DNA of 64,000 nt from Nonomuraea africana (lineage in GTDB: Bacteria; Actinomycetota; Actinomycetes; Streptosporangiales; Streptosporangiaceae): the NCBI RefSeq assembly GCF_014873535.1, contig NZ_JADBEF010000001.1, positions 6,758,001 through 6,822,000 of the forward strand, read 5' to 3'. Below the pieces are notes generated by a model. The model was not told the DNA's origin, did no database searches, and worked only from the letters and a program-made list of their open reading frames with translations. Below, piece after piece: positions 1-8,671 of this stretch (positions are counted from its first letter, which is position 1; each line of letters begins with the position of its first letter). The translations under genes and the position numbers were made by a program.

Positions 1-887
1 CTGCGCACCTCGGCGCCGAACCGCCGCCAGGCCTTCTCGTCGTCCAGGTGCTCGAACTCCGTGCGGTCCACAACGTGCTCGCAGCCCATGCCGCGCAGCA
101 GCTCGGCCTTCTCCCTTGAGCTGACCACGCCGACAGGGATGCCGCCGCCGTTCCTGACGAGCTGCACGCCGTACGCGCCGAGGCCGCCCGTCGCGCCCCA
201 CAGCAGCACCACGTCGCCCTGCTTCATCCGTGAGCCGTGCTCGCCGACCAGCATGCGGTAGGCCGTCGACGCGCAGAGCATGTTGCACGCGGCCTCCTCC
301 CAGCTCAGGTGGCGCGGCTTGGGCAGCAGCTGCGTCGCCTTCACCACCGCGAACTCGGCCAGCCCGCCGAAGTTCGTCTCGAACCCCCACGCCCGCAGGT
401 CGGCGGCCAGCATCGAGTCGTGGTGGGCGACGGGGTCCTCGCTGTCCACGTACGCGGGGCTCGTCACCACCTTGTCACCGACCCGCCACTGCCGTACGGC
501 GGCGCCCGTCCTGACGATCACCCCCGAGGCGTCAGACCCGAGCACGTGCGTGTCCAGGTCGTGCCGGGGGTCGCTCCTGCCCAGGCGTTCGAGGAAGGCG
601 AAGGTCGGGATCGGCTCGAACATCGCCGACCAGACGGTGTTGAAGTTGATCGCGCTGGCCATGACCGCGACCAGCACCTCGTCGGGCGCCAGCTCGGGCA
701 TCGGCACCTCGCCCACGTGCAGCGACCTGCGCACGTCCTTGTCCACGCCCATCGTGCCGTGGGGGGCGCGGCCGAACATGCCGACCTCGTCCCTGCGGAT
801 GTGGGCTGCCCGGTACACGGGGGGAACCTCTGCGCGCAGGAGCTCCTCGGGGTCCGCGCCCTCGATGACTGCCTGTGCCAGCGTCAT
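1..887 (-). CDS. ccr: Crotonyl-CoA carboxylase/reductase, C-terminus beyond window
   Basis: Medium-chain dehydrogenase of the crotonyl-CoA carboxylase/reductase family, which reduces and carboxylates 2-enoyl-CoA with NADPH and CO2 to give ethylmalonyl-CoA or longer alkylmalonyl-CoA. About 295 codons are visible and the gene runs off the left edge (family usual length about 445). Family hallmarks near the N-terminus are YRAAHIRRDEVGMF, SLHVGEVPMPELAPDEVLVA and INFNTVWSAMFEPIPTF; the nucleotide-binding turn is LLWGATGGLGAYGVQL. The ATG at 887 overlaps the stop of the upstream PKS gene in an ATGA, so the two are translationally coupled. That links it to supplying a polyketide extender unit rather than to the ethylmalonyl-CoA pathway; this last step is inference. 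Family assignment is secure; chain-length specificity cannot be read from the sequence. Confidence 0.93.
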   Translation of the reverse strand, partial: MTLAQAVIEGADPEELLRAEVPPVYRAAHIRRDEVGMFGRAPHGTMGVDKDVRRSLHVGEVPMPELAPDEVLVAVMASAINFNTVWSAMFEPIPTFAFLERLGRSDPRHDLDTHVLGSDASGVIVRTGAAVRQWRVGDKVVTSPAYVDSEDPVAHHDSMLAADLRAWGFETNFGGLAEFAVVKATQLLPKPRHLSWEEAACNMLCASTAYRMLVGEHGSRMKQGDVVLLWGATGGLGAYGVQLVRNGGGIPVGVVSSREKAELLRGMGCEHVVDRTEFEHLDDEKAWRRFGAEVR

Positions 888-3800
888 AGGAGACCTCTCA
901 GGTGTGCGGCGACGATCTCTACGTACGGGGGGTCGAGCAGATTGAGATGGTGCGCCCCGGGGACGGGGACGATCTCGAGACTCTTCGCATAAGGGGCGAA
1001 CCCTCTGGCCGGATCGTGCTCGTGGACGTAGCGGGCGTCCTGCACGGCCCAGGGGGTCGGCTCGGTGGAGCGGTAGAGGACGACCCGCCCGCCGTACGGC
1101 AGGCAGCGGTAGCGCTCGATCGCCCTGGTGTCCTCGTGGGAGGTCCGCTGGTGGCGCAGGATGGCCGGGCTCAGGGCCGCGAGCACGCCCGACTCCTTGA
1201 TCCGCTGCTCGGTGAGGTCGAGCCGGGCCTGCTCGTCGAGGTTCTCGAGCTCCTCGTAGGAGAGGGTGATGCGGGCGCCGTAGGTCTCACTCAGATACCG
1301 CGAGAAATCCACATATCTACGGGCATGCACCGCTTTCCGGTCTTCCTCGGCCAGCTCGTCGGGCAGCCCCGAGTCGATCATCGCGACCAGCTCGACGTCG
1401 TCGCCGCCGAGCTGCCTGGCGATCTCGAAGGCCAGGATCCCGCCGAACGACCATCCCCCCAGCCGGTAGGGGGCGGGGGCGGTGCGCCTGATCGCCTCGA
1501 CGTAGATCGCCGCCCGTTCGGTCACGTCGGCGCCGCCGTCCAGCCGCTCCAGCCCGAACACGGGGACACCGAGGAGGGCGGCGAGCCCGGCGTACACCCC
1601 TGTCGTGCCGCCCGCCGGATGCGCGAGGAACAACGGCCTCGTGCTGCTCGAGGGGAGGGCGGGGGTGAGCAGCCTGACGATGCCTCTCCCCGCCTCCTGC
1701 TCGTCCATCGCCCGCACAGCCTCCGCCACCTCGGCCACCGTCCTCGGCCCCGCCCCGCCCTTTGACCCCATCTCGGCCGCTCCGTGTGGCTCCGACGCTT
1801 CGGCGACCGTCGGATCCGTCAGCCCCCGCAGTGCCACGGCCTCCACGCCCAGCTCGCCCGCCAAGCTGGCGGCGACCAGGGGCAACGTCTCGGCAGGGAG
1901 GAGCTCGTCCACCCCTGGAGCCCGCCCGAGCACCTCCCCCGCCACCCTGACGACCAACCGCTCCGCCGCATCCCGAGGCCCAACCTCTCCCGACCCCGAA
2001 CTCTCACCCGTCGAGCGCAGACTGGTTGGGGGCGAGCCAGTTGGATGTAACTCAGCCGAACGCGGGTCGACCGAACGCGGGGGGATCAGGTGAGGGTCGG
2101 CCGGGTGGAGACCCGTCGATTGGGGATCCGTCCGAAGGTCGGCCGGGTGGAGATCCGTCGGAAGGGTGGTCTTGATGTCGAGCTCGGCGGTTACCATCAG
2201 GGCGATCTCCCCCAGCGTCGCGCCCCTCAGCAGCGGTCCCGCGGGCAGGGCCACCCCGAAGTCGTGTTCGATCGTCCCCCTCAACCGCGTGGCCGCCAGC
2301 GAGTCCAGCCCCAGTTCCGTCAGCGCGACGCCATCCCCCAGGCTCGCGCCGTCGAACCCCAGCACCCCCGCCGCCCGCTCCCGCACCCGCGCCGCGATCA
2401 CCTCCAGCGCCTCGTCCGGCGACAGTGACCCGAGGTCGGCCCGTCCCGAAGGACCTTCCACCACCATGGAGAAGTACGGCATGCGCGCCACCCGCGGGAA
2501 CACCGCCACCGCCGCCGCCGGATCCAGCCGGACCACCCCGACCGACAGCTTCCGCAGCAGCAGCGCTTCGAGCGCCTCGATCCCCTCCGCCGGGGTGAGC
2601 GGCGCGACGGCGGGCAGCGGGTTCGCCCCGGCCCACGTCCCCCAGCCGATCGACACCCCGGGCAGCCCCTCCGCTCTGCGCAGCTCGCACAGCGCGTCCA
2701 GGTAGGCGTTGGCCGTCGCGTAGGCCGCCTGGCCCGGCGAGCCCAGCAACGCCGCCGACGACGAGAACGCCACCCACCAGTCGAGGTCCGTCCCACGTGT
2801 GGCCTCGTGCAGCCGCAGGCCGCCCAGCGCCTTGGCCCGCCACACCCGGTCCACCGGCTCCGGGGAGAGGTCGGCGATGAGCCTGTCGTCCAGGACGCCC
2901 GCCGCGTGGACCACACCGCGCAGCCGTACACCTCCTGCGGTCGCCGCCGCCACCAGCCGCTCAGCCGTACCCGGAACGGCGAGGTCGCCGGCGACCACCT
3001 CGGCCACCCCGATCCGCGCCAGCTCGGCGGCGGCCTCAGCCGAGGGGCCCGAGCGGCCGTTCAGCACGACGCGACCCGCGCCCCTGTCGGCCAGCCAGCG
3101 CGCGACCAGCAGTCCGAGCGTGCCGTAACCGCCAGTGATCAGATAACCGCCCCCGTGCCGCACCACCGCCGCGTCCGGCACGTACGGCAGGCCGCTCGAG
3201 TCAGGCACATAGGGCACGCCCTTCCCGCCAGGCACGTACGGCAGGCCGTTCCCGGCAGGCGCGTACGGCATGCCGGGGAGGTCGGGCAGTTCGGCGCGGC
3301 GCAGGCGGGCGGCGTAGCGGACGCCGTCGCGCCAGGCCACCTCGTCGTCCCCCAGATCCGTCGCCAGCTCCCCGGGCAGCGCGGCCAGGTCGTCGACGTC
3401 GATCAGCGTGGCCCTGAGCTCGGGATGCTCCAGCGCCAGCACCCGCACCAGCCCGCGCAGGGATGCGGCGGCGGGCTCCCCCCGCTCGCCCGCCACCACG
3501 GACTGGGCCCGCTCGGTGACGATCCTGAGCCGTCCGCCCCGCGCCGCCAGCCGGGCGACCTCGAGCATGACGCGACGGGGGTCGGGGCGTCGCGGCACGA
3601 GGAGCAGGGGGTCACCGTCCGGCGAGGTCGGGACGAGCGAGGCGAGGCGGCCCGCCCGCGAATCCCCCTCATCGGCCAGGATGAGCCATTCACGAGCCGG
3701 GGCCGCCCCGCCCTGCGCCAGTGGCGCCTGCACCCAGATCCGTTCGACGAGCTTGTCCGCCAGCCGCACCGGAACCTCCTCCGGCCGGACCTCATGCGAC

Positions 3801-6800
3801 TCGATTCCCACACAGACCCCGTCTACACCGACCTTCGCAATCTTTTCGAGCACATCTTCCGGCGCCTCCCCACCCGCCGGGCGCCCATTCCCGAACCGCC
3901 CCCCTTCCGGCCGGGCCCAACCGACCGGGCGCCCGTCTTCCGACCGCCCGTCATCCGCCGACCACACGACCTCCGACGGGTCCGCGGTCGCGGAGCCGTA
4001 CCGTCGCCAGACCCCTGCCGCGTCCTTGGCGTGCACCTCCACCCGCCCGCCCGCCAGCGTGGTCGTGATCCGGGCGGGCAGCGGCAACAGCCCGTGCAGC
4101 ACGACATCGCGCACCGCCGCCCCGCCCAGCGCGGCCCGAGCGAGCCGGGCGACGGCCTCCACCGGCAGGACGGCGTGTCCATGCCGGTGCCAGACCTCCG
4201 GCGCCAACCGCCACGGCACCTGCGACAGGTCGTCGAGCGTCGTGGACCAGCAGTGCCCCAAGGGCGTCTCCACGTGCGCGCCGAGCAGCGGATGCCCGCC
4301 CACCGGCCGCGGCCTGGCGGCGACCCAGTGCCGCTCCCGCCGCCAGCGTGGCCGCGGCACGTCGGTGACGCGTCCGTGCGTCCTCGGCGGTACGGCGGCC
4401 GCCACCCTGGCCACCTGCTCCTCGACCGCGCTCGTCCCCCCGCCCCTGACCAGCGAGTGCGTCACCACGGCCGTGCGCGGAAGGGTGTCGCGCAGCGGGA
4501 CGGCCAGCACCGGATGCGGGCCGATCTCGGTGAACACCGTGAACCCATCGTCGGCGGCGGCCTGGACGGCCTGCATGAGCCGTACCGGACGCCTGATCCC
4601 CGCCGCCCAGTAGGCGGGCTCGAACGTCGGCGTATCGCGCGGATCCTCCAGCACGGTCGAGTAGAACGGCAGCGAAGGCGCGCCGTGCGCGATCGCCGCC
4701 AGCTCCGCGCGCAGTACCGGCTGCAAGTGCCTGACCTGCGGCGAGTGTCCCGCGCCCTCGGCCGTCAGGACCCTGGCCATCCGTCCGCTCGCCGCGACCT
4801 CGGCCGCGAAGGCCGTCACCCTGCCGGGATCGCCCGTGACCACGGTCTGGACGGGAGAGGAGTGGACCGCGACGTGCAGGTCCTCAGGCACCTCGGCGGC
4901 GCCCACCTCCAGCACGGCCATCGCGCCGCCACCGCGGAGCGAGCCGAGCAGCCTGGCCCTCCTGCAGATGACGCGCACTCCGTCGCGGACGCTGAGGCCG
5001 CCCGCGACGACGGCGGCCGCGACCTCGCCCATGGAATGCCCGATGACGGCGGCGGGCGTGATGCCGTAGGCATCCCACAGCCTGGCAAGTCCGAGCTGCA
5101 CCGCGAAGATCAGCGGCTGGAGGGTCGCGACGCCCTCGCCCCTCCAGTCGTGGACGTCGATGCCCGCCTCGGCCTTCAGCAGCGGGGCCAGTTCGTCGAC
5201 CGCCTCGCGGAAGGCGGGCGCGGCGGCGTAGAGGTCGCGGCCCATGCCCTGCCACTGCGCGCCGTACCCGCTGAAGACCCACACCGGACCCCTGCCGCCG
5301 ACGGGGACCGGCTCGACGGAGCCGAGCGCGCGGGCCAGCTCGCCCGCGTCCCTCGCCACGACGGCGGCGCCGACCCTGCCCCTGCCCGCGCGCCTGGCGA
5401 GCGTGGCCGCCACATCGCCCAGGCCGACGCCCTTCCCTGCCGCGGCGGCCGCCCACTCGGCCAGGTCGGCCGCGTGGTCGCGCACCCTGTCGGCGGTGAC
5501 GTCGCTGAGCACGAAGACCCGCGCGACGGGCGCGTCGTCCCGCGCGGCGGCGGCAGGAAAGGCGGCGGCGGGGAAGGCGTCGAGGACGACGTGAGCGTTG
5601 GTGCCCCCGAAGCCGAACGACGACACCCCCGCCCGCGCGCCGGGACGCGGCCAGGCGGTCGGCTCGGTGACGACGGACAGGCGCTCCCACGGGATGTGCG
5701 GGTTCGGCTCGCGGAAGTGGAGGCTGGGCGGGATCACGCCGTGGTGCAGCGCCAGGACGGTCTTGATGAGACCCGTCACCCCTGCCGCGGCCTCCAGGTG
5801 GCCGAGGTTGGTCTTCACTGAACCGACCAGGACGTGGCCCTGGAGGGCCGCTGCCAGGGCGCGGGCCTCGATGGGGTCGCCGAGGAAGGTGCCGGTGCCG
5901 TGCGCCTCGACGTAGTCGGGTCCGCGGTCGAGACCCGCGTAGGCGGTACGGAGCAGTTCCTCCTGCGCCTCGGGATTGGGCGCGACCAGACCGTTGGAGC
6001 GGCCGTCCTGGTTGACCGCCGTGGCGCGGACCACGGCGAGCACGCGGTCGCCGTCGCGCAGGGCGTCCGAGAGCCGCTTCAGGACGACCACGCCGCAGCC
6101 CTCGGCGCGGACCATGCCGTCCGCCGAGGCGTCGAAGGCCTTGCACCTGCCGTCGCGCGAGGTGCCGCCCGCGTGGTCGAAGGCCATGGTGACGACGGGC
6201 GAGAGCAGCAGGTTGACCCCCGCCGCCAGCGCCAGGTCGCTCTCGCCCGCCCGCAGGCTCGCCGCCGCCAGGTGGACGGCGACGAGGGAGGACGAGCAGG
6301 CGGTGTCGACGGCCATGGACGGCCCGCGCAGGTCGAGGAGGTAGGAGAGCCTGTTGGCCGCGATGCTGAAGGCGGCGCCGGTGGCCGTCCACGCCTCCAC
6401 GGACGCGGGGTCGGCGGTGGTGAGGTGGGCGTACTCGTTGCCCGAGATGCCGACGAAGGCGCCGGTACGGCTGCCGCGCAACGACCTGGGCGCGATGCCC
6501 CCGTGCTCGAGCGCCTCCCACGCCGTTTCGAGCAGGAGGCGCTGCTGGGGGTCCATCGTGGCGGCCTCGCCCGGCGGGATGCCGAAGAACTCGGCGTCGA
6601 AGCCCGCGATGTCGTCGAGGAAGCCGCCGTGCCTCGTGGTGCGCCCGATGGCGTCGGCGGTGCGGGCGCTGCCGTCGTCGAACGCCTCCCACCTGCCCTC
6701 GGGCACCTGCCGTACGGCGTCGCGGCCCGCCATCAGCAGGTCCCAGAACGCCTCGGGCCCCTCCGCGCCGGGGAGGCGGCAACCGACCCCCACCACCGCG

Positions 6801-7096
6801 ATCGGCTCGCTCCCTCCGGCCCGCGCCGCCGAGGGTGCGGCGGGGGCGGCGCCCGGCGCGAGGGCGGCGGCGAGGCGGTTGACGGTGGGATGCTCCCAGA
6901 CCAGCGTCGGCGGCAGCTCCCGGCCCAGCAGTTCGGCCAGCTCACCCGCGATGCCCACCGCGTCCCTCGACGACAGCCCGAACTCCTCCAGGGGCCGGTC
7001 GGGGTCCACTTCCTGCGAGGGGAGACGGGAGGCGATCCGCTCCGTGAGGAAGCGTCGGATGTCACCTTCGCCGAGTATGTCCACACGCGCTCCCAT
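884..7096 (-). CDS. Single-module type I PKS loaded by a FAAL: ACP-KS-AT-(DH)-KR-ACP-(ACP)-TE
   Basis: Modular polyketide synthase that performs one chain extension and releases the product. Residue numbers count from the longest frame, GTG at 7132 (2082 aa). Domains: N-terminal ACP about 20-95 with GLSSRDAV (Ser55), as in mycobacterial Pks13; KS about 108-530 (DTACSSS Cys279, EAHGTGT His411, His445); AT about 615-905 (GHSMG Ser700, specificity motif GAGH 793-796); a degenerate dehydratase-like segment 946-1140; KR about 1145-1550 (TGGYGTLG, LDD motif, Ser1458, Tyr1471); ACP 1570-1650 (GLDSL Ser1611); an ACP-like segment with no serine, about 1722-1785; thioesterase 1830-2082 (GWSFG Ser1895, His2061/2062). 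Start is uncertain: GTG 7132, ATG 7096 or GTG 7084. I chose 7096 because a perfect operator-like palindrome lies at 7109-7126. The gene is coupled to ccr downstream. FAAL loading is inferred from the N-terminal ACP and the FadD32-like gene nearby. Confidence 0.92.
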   Translation of the reverse strand: MGARVDILGEGDIRRFLTERIASRLPSQEVDPDRPLEEFGLSSRDAVGIAGELAELLGRELPPTLVWEHPTVNRLAAALAPGAAPAAPSAARAGGSEPIAVVGVGCRLPGAEGPEAFWDLLMAGRDAVRQVPEGRWEAFDDGSARTADAIGRTTRHGGFLDDIAGFDAEFFGIPPGEAATMDPQQRLLLETAWEALEHGGIAPRSLRGSRTGAFVGISGNEYAHLTTADPASVEAWTATGAAFSIAANRLSYLLDLRGPSMAVDTACSSSLVAVHLAAASLRAGESDLALAAGVNLLLSPVVTMAFDHAGGTSRDGRCKAFDASADGMVRAEGCGVVVLKRLSDALRDGDRVLAVVRATAVNQDGRSNGLVAPNPEAQEELLRTAYAGLDRGPDYVEAHGTGTFLGDPIEARALAAALQGHVLVGSVKTNLGHLEAAAGVTGLIKTVLALHHGVIPPSLHFREPNPHIPWERLSVVTEPTAWPRPGARAGVSSFGFGGTNAHVVLDAFPAAAFPAAAARDDAPVARVFVLSDVTADRVRDHAADLAEWAAAAAGKGVGLGDVAATLARRAGRGRVGAAVVARDAGELARALGSVEPVPVGGRGPVWVFSGYGAQWQGMGRDLYAAAPAFREAVDELAPLLKAEAGIDVHDWRGEGVATLQPLIFAVQLGLARLWDAYGITPAAVIGHSMGEVAAAVVAGGLSVRDGVRVICRRARLLGSLRGGGAMAVLEVGAAEVPEDLHVAVHSSPVQTVVTGDPGRVTAFAAEVAASGRMARVLTAEGAGHSPQVRHLQPVLRAELAAIAHGAPSLPFYSTVLEDPRDTPTFEPAYWAAGIRRPVRLMQAVQAAADDGFTVFTEIGPHPVLAVPLRDTLPRTAVVTHSLVRGGGTSAVEEQVARVAAAVPPRTHGRVTDVPRPRWRRERHWVAARPRPVGGHPLLGAHVETPLGHCWSTTLDDLSQVPWRLAPEVWHRHGHAVLPVEAVARLARAALGGAAVRDVVLHGLLPLPARITTTLAGGRVEVHAKDAAGVWRRYGSATADPSEVVWSADDGRSEDGRPVGWARPEGGRFGNGRPAGGEAPEDVLEKIAKVGVDGVCVGIESHEVRPEEVPVRLADKLVERIWVQAPLAQGGAAPAREWLILADEGDSRAGRLASLVPTSPDGDPLLLVPRRPDPRRVMLEVARLAARGGRLRIVTERAQSVVAGERGEPAAASLRGLVRVLALEHPELRATLIDVDDLAALPGELATDLGDDEVAWRDGVRYAARLRRAELPDLPGMPYAPAGNGLPYVPGGKGVPYVPDSSGLPYVPDAAVVRHGGGYLITGGYGTLGLLVARWLADRGAGRVVLNGRSGPSAEAAAELARIGVAEVVAGDLAVPGTAERLVAAATAGGVRLRGVVHAAGVLDDRLIADLSPEPVDRVWRAKALGGLRLHEATRGTDLDWWVAFSSSAALLGSPGQAAYATANAYLDALCELRRAEGLPGVSIGWGTWAGANPLPAVAPLTPAEGIEALEALLLRKLSVGVVRLDPAAAVAVFPRVARMPYFSMVVEGPSGRADLGSLSPDEALEVIAARVRERAAGVLGFDGASLGDGVALTELGLDSLAATRLRGTIEHDFGVALPAGPLLRGATLGEIALMVTAELDIKTTLPTDLHPADLRTDPQSTGLHPADPHLIPPRSVDPRSAELHPTGSPPTSLRSTGESSGSGEVGPRDAAERLVVRVAGEVLGRAPGVDELLPAETLPLVAASLAGELGVEAVALRGLTDPTVAEASEPHGAAEMGSKGGAGPRTVAEVAEAVRAMDEQEAGRGIVRLLTPALPSSSTRPLFLAHPAGGTTGVYAGLAALLGVPVFGLERLDGGADVTERAAIYVEAIRRTAPAPYRLGGWSFGGILAFEIARQLGGDDVELVAMIDSGLPDELAEEDRKAVHARRYVDFSRYLSETYGARITLSYEELENLDEQARLDLTEQRIKESGVLAALSPAILRHQRTSHEDTRAIERYRCLPYGGRVVLYRSTEPTPWAVQDARYVHEHDPARGFAPYAKSLEIVPVPGAHHLNLLDPPYVEIVAAHLRGLL
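3167..3274 (-). repeat. Four tandem 27-bp repeats inside the PKS gene (G-x-P-Y-x-P linker)
   Basis: Four consecutive 9-residue units of the form G-[MLV]-P-Y-[AV]-P-x-x-x occupy residues 1287-1322 of the PKS, between the structural and catalytic halves of the ketoreductase. They are encoded by near-identical 27-bp DNA units. Array length probably varies by slippage and the segment is likely an exposed flexible linker (inference). Confidence 0.75.
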
Positions 7097-7108
7097 ACAG
7101 CCGGGGTG

Positions 7109-7126
7109 ATCGGTCAACTTACCGAT
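7109..7126. promoter_or_regulatory. Perfect inverted repeat upstream of the PKS gene; candidate TetR operator
   Basis: The sequence ATCGGT-caactt-ACCGAT is a perfect 6-6-6 palindrome, 13 nt upstream of the ATG at 7096 and in the divergent region between the PKS and the antigen-85-like gene. The TetR-family gene at 8668-9273 is the obvious candidate ligand. Its position argues that PKS translation starts downstream of it. Binding is inferred only. Confidence 0.5.
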
Positions 7127-7300
7127 ACGCACCGTTCAGGAGCAGGCCGTAGCCGAACATTCCTCTGGATCGTTTTGTCACGGCGGTGATAATTGTCCGC
7201 GGAGCGCAACCCTGGACGCCTTTTCGTTGCGCGCGGTGATAGCCCATTCCCGCCACCAGGGCCTAGCCTCGCCTGCACGCTGAGGACGGTGGAGGGCATC

Positions 7301-8671
7301 ATGCGATCCCAGGGCTTGCCGGCGACAGCGCTGGCGGTGGTGTTGACGACGGTGCTGCTCGTCGGCGCGAGTGCCGCTCCGGCCCTCGCCGATCCCACCT
7401 GGTCACTGGTTCCCGAGGGCGAGAGCACGGCGGGGCCCACGCAGGTCGCTCCCGACCCGCAGGAGGGGCGGCCGCCTGCCGTACCGGGTGAGGTGGCTCC
7501 GCAGGAGGCGCCAGGAGCACCCCCGCCGGCCTCGGGCCGGCCCTCCGGGGAACCGGCTGCTCCGCCCCAGCATCGGGAGAGCGGTCAGCCCCAACCGCAG
7601 GACAGCGGCGACGGCCGCTACGCCCCCTGGCAGCGGGCGCTGAAGGGCTCGGCGAGGGTGGTCAGAGAGCGCTGGCTCGGGCCGCGCATGCTCGACCTCC
7701 TGATCTCCTCTCCCTCGGTCGGCCGGATGATGCCGGTGCGCCTGCTGCTGCCCAGGGGCTGGTCCAAGTCCGCCAAGCGCACCTGGCCGGTGCTCTACCT
7801 GCTGCACGGCGGCGCCGACAACTACACCGCGTGGACCAGGATGACCGACGTCGCGAGCTTCACCGAGAACGTCGACGCGATCATCGTGATGCCGGAGGCG
7901 GGCCGGGCGGGCAACTACTCCGACTGGTACAACGGCGGCAGGGGCGGCACGCCTGCCTGGGCCACCTTCCACACCCAGGAGGTACGGCAGCTGCTGGAGA
8001 TCGGCTACCGGGCGGGGACCCGCAGAGCGATCGCGGGGCTGTCGATGGGCGCCTACGGAGCGGTGAAGTACGCCGCGCAGAACCCCGGCATGTTCTCCTT
8101 CGTCGGCGCGTTCAGCGGCATCATGGCCACCGAGCTGCCCGGCATTCCGCAGATCATCCAGAACGCCCAGCTCAGCGAGGGCCACGACCCCAACGCGCTG
8201 TGGGGCGACCCGGCCAGGGACAAGAAGATCTGGGCCGCGAACGACCCCCTGGTGCTCGCCCCGAACCTCAAGGGCACCGCCATCTTCCTGTCGAGCGGCA
8301 CCAACAGCTTCGCCGGTCCCCTCGACCCTCCGGGCTCGCCCTGGCACCCGGCGCACCTGGGCGAGCCGATCTCCGCCTACACCGCCAAGGCGCTGAGCAA
8401 GCGCCTCGACGCGCTCGGCATCAAGCACACGATGAACATGTACGGCAACGGCACCCACACCTGGCCCTACTGGAACAGGGAGTTCAAGAACTCCTTCCCC
8501 ATGGCCCTGCGCGCCCTGGGGCTGAAGGGTGGCGGCGACCCCGGCGTGGCCACGATGCGCGACCAGCGCGACTGGGAGTACGACACGCCGCTGCCGCCCA
8601 TCACCCCGCCCGACGCCGTCCAGCCCGCCCCGCTGCCCCTGGGCGTGAAAGGCTGGACACTGGACCCATGA
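7301..8671 (+). CDS. Secreted antigen-85/esterase D-family acyltransferase-like protein
   Basis: Alpha/beta-hydrolase of the family (PF00756) that contains mycobacterial antigen 85 mycolyltransferases and esterase D. The ATG at 7301 follows a GGAGG and opens a clear signal peptide (residues 1-30, ending APALA); earlier in-frame starts would put 36 unlikely residues before it. Residues 40-105 are a Pro/Gln-rich linker. The hydrolase domain shows VLYLLHGGADNYTAW, the nucleophile elbow GLSMGAYGA (Ser248) and the histidine in GNGTHTWPYW (His386), which resembles the THSWEYW motif of antigen 85. Length is 456 aa. It sits divergently from a Pks13-like synthase and in an ATGA overlap with a TetR gene. 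A GATAAT at 7188-7193 could be its -10 element. Acyl transfer of the locus product is inference; simple esterase activity is the alternative. Confidence 0.85.
   Translation: MRSQGLPATALAVVLTTVLLVGASAAPALADPTWSLVPEGESTAGPTQVAPDPQEGRPPAVPGEVAPQEAPGAPPPASGRPSGEPAAPPQHRESGQPQPQDSGDGRYAPWQRALKGSARVVRERWLGPRMLDLLISSPSVGRMMPVRLLLPRGWSKSAKRTWPVLYLLHGGADNYTAWTRMTDVASFTENVDAIIVMPEAGRAGNYSDWYNGGRGGTPAWATFHTQEVRQLLEIGYRAGTRRAIAGLSMGAYGAVKYAAQNPGMFSFVGAFSGIMATELPGIPQIIQNAQLSEGHDPNALWGDPARDKKIWAANDPLVLAPNLKGTAIFLSSGTNSFAGPLDPPGSPWHPAHLGEPISAYTAKALSKRLDALGIKHTMNMYGNGTHTWPYWNREFKNSFPMALRALGLKGGGDPGVATMRDQRDWEYDTPLPPITPPDAVQPAPLPLGVKGWTLDP

Noticed and set aside
2807..5821. Thousand-codon frame antisense to the PKS
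   Set aside because: Composition is that of a GC-rich antisense frame and it has no domain, while the minus-strand PKS has full catalytic motifs.
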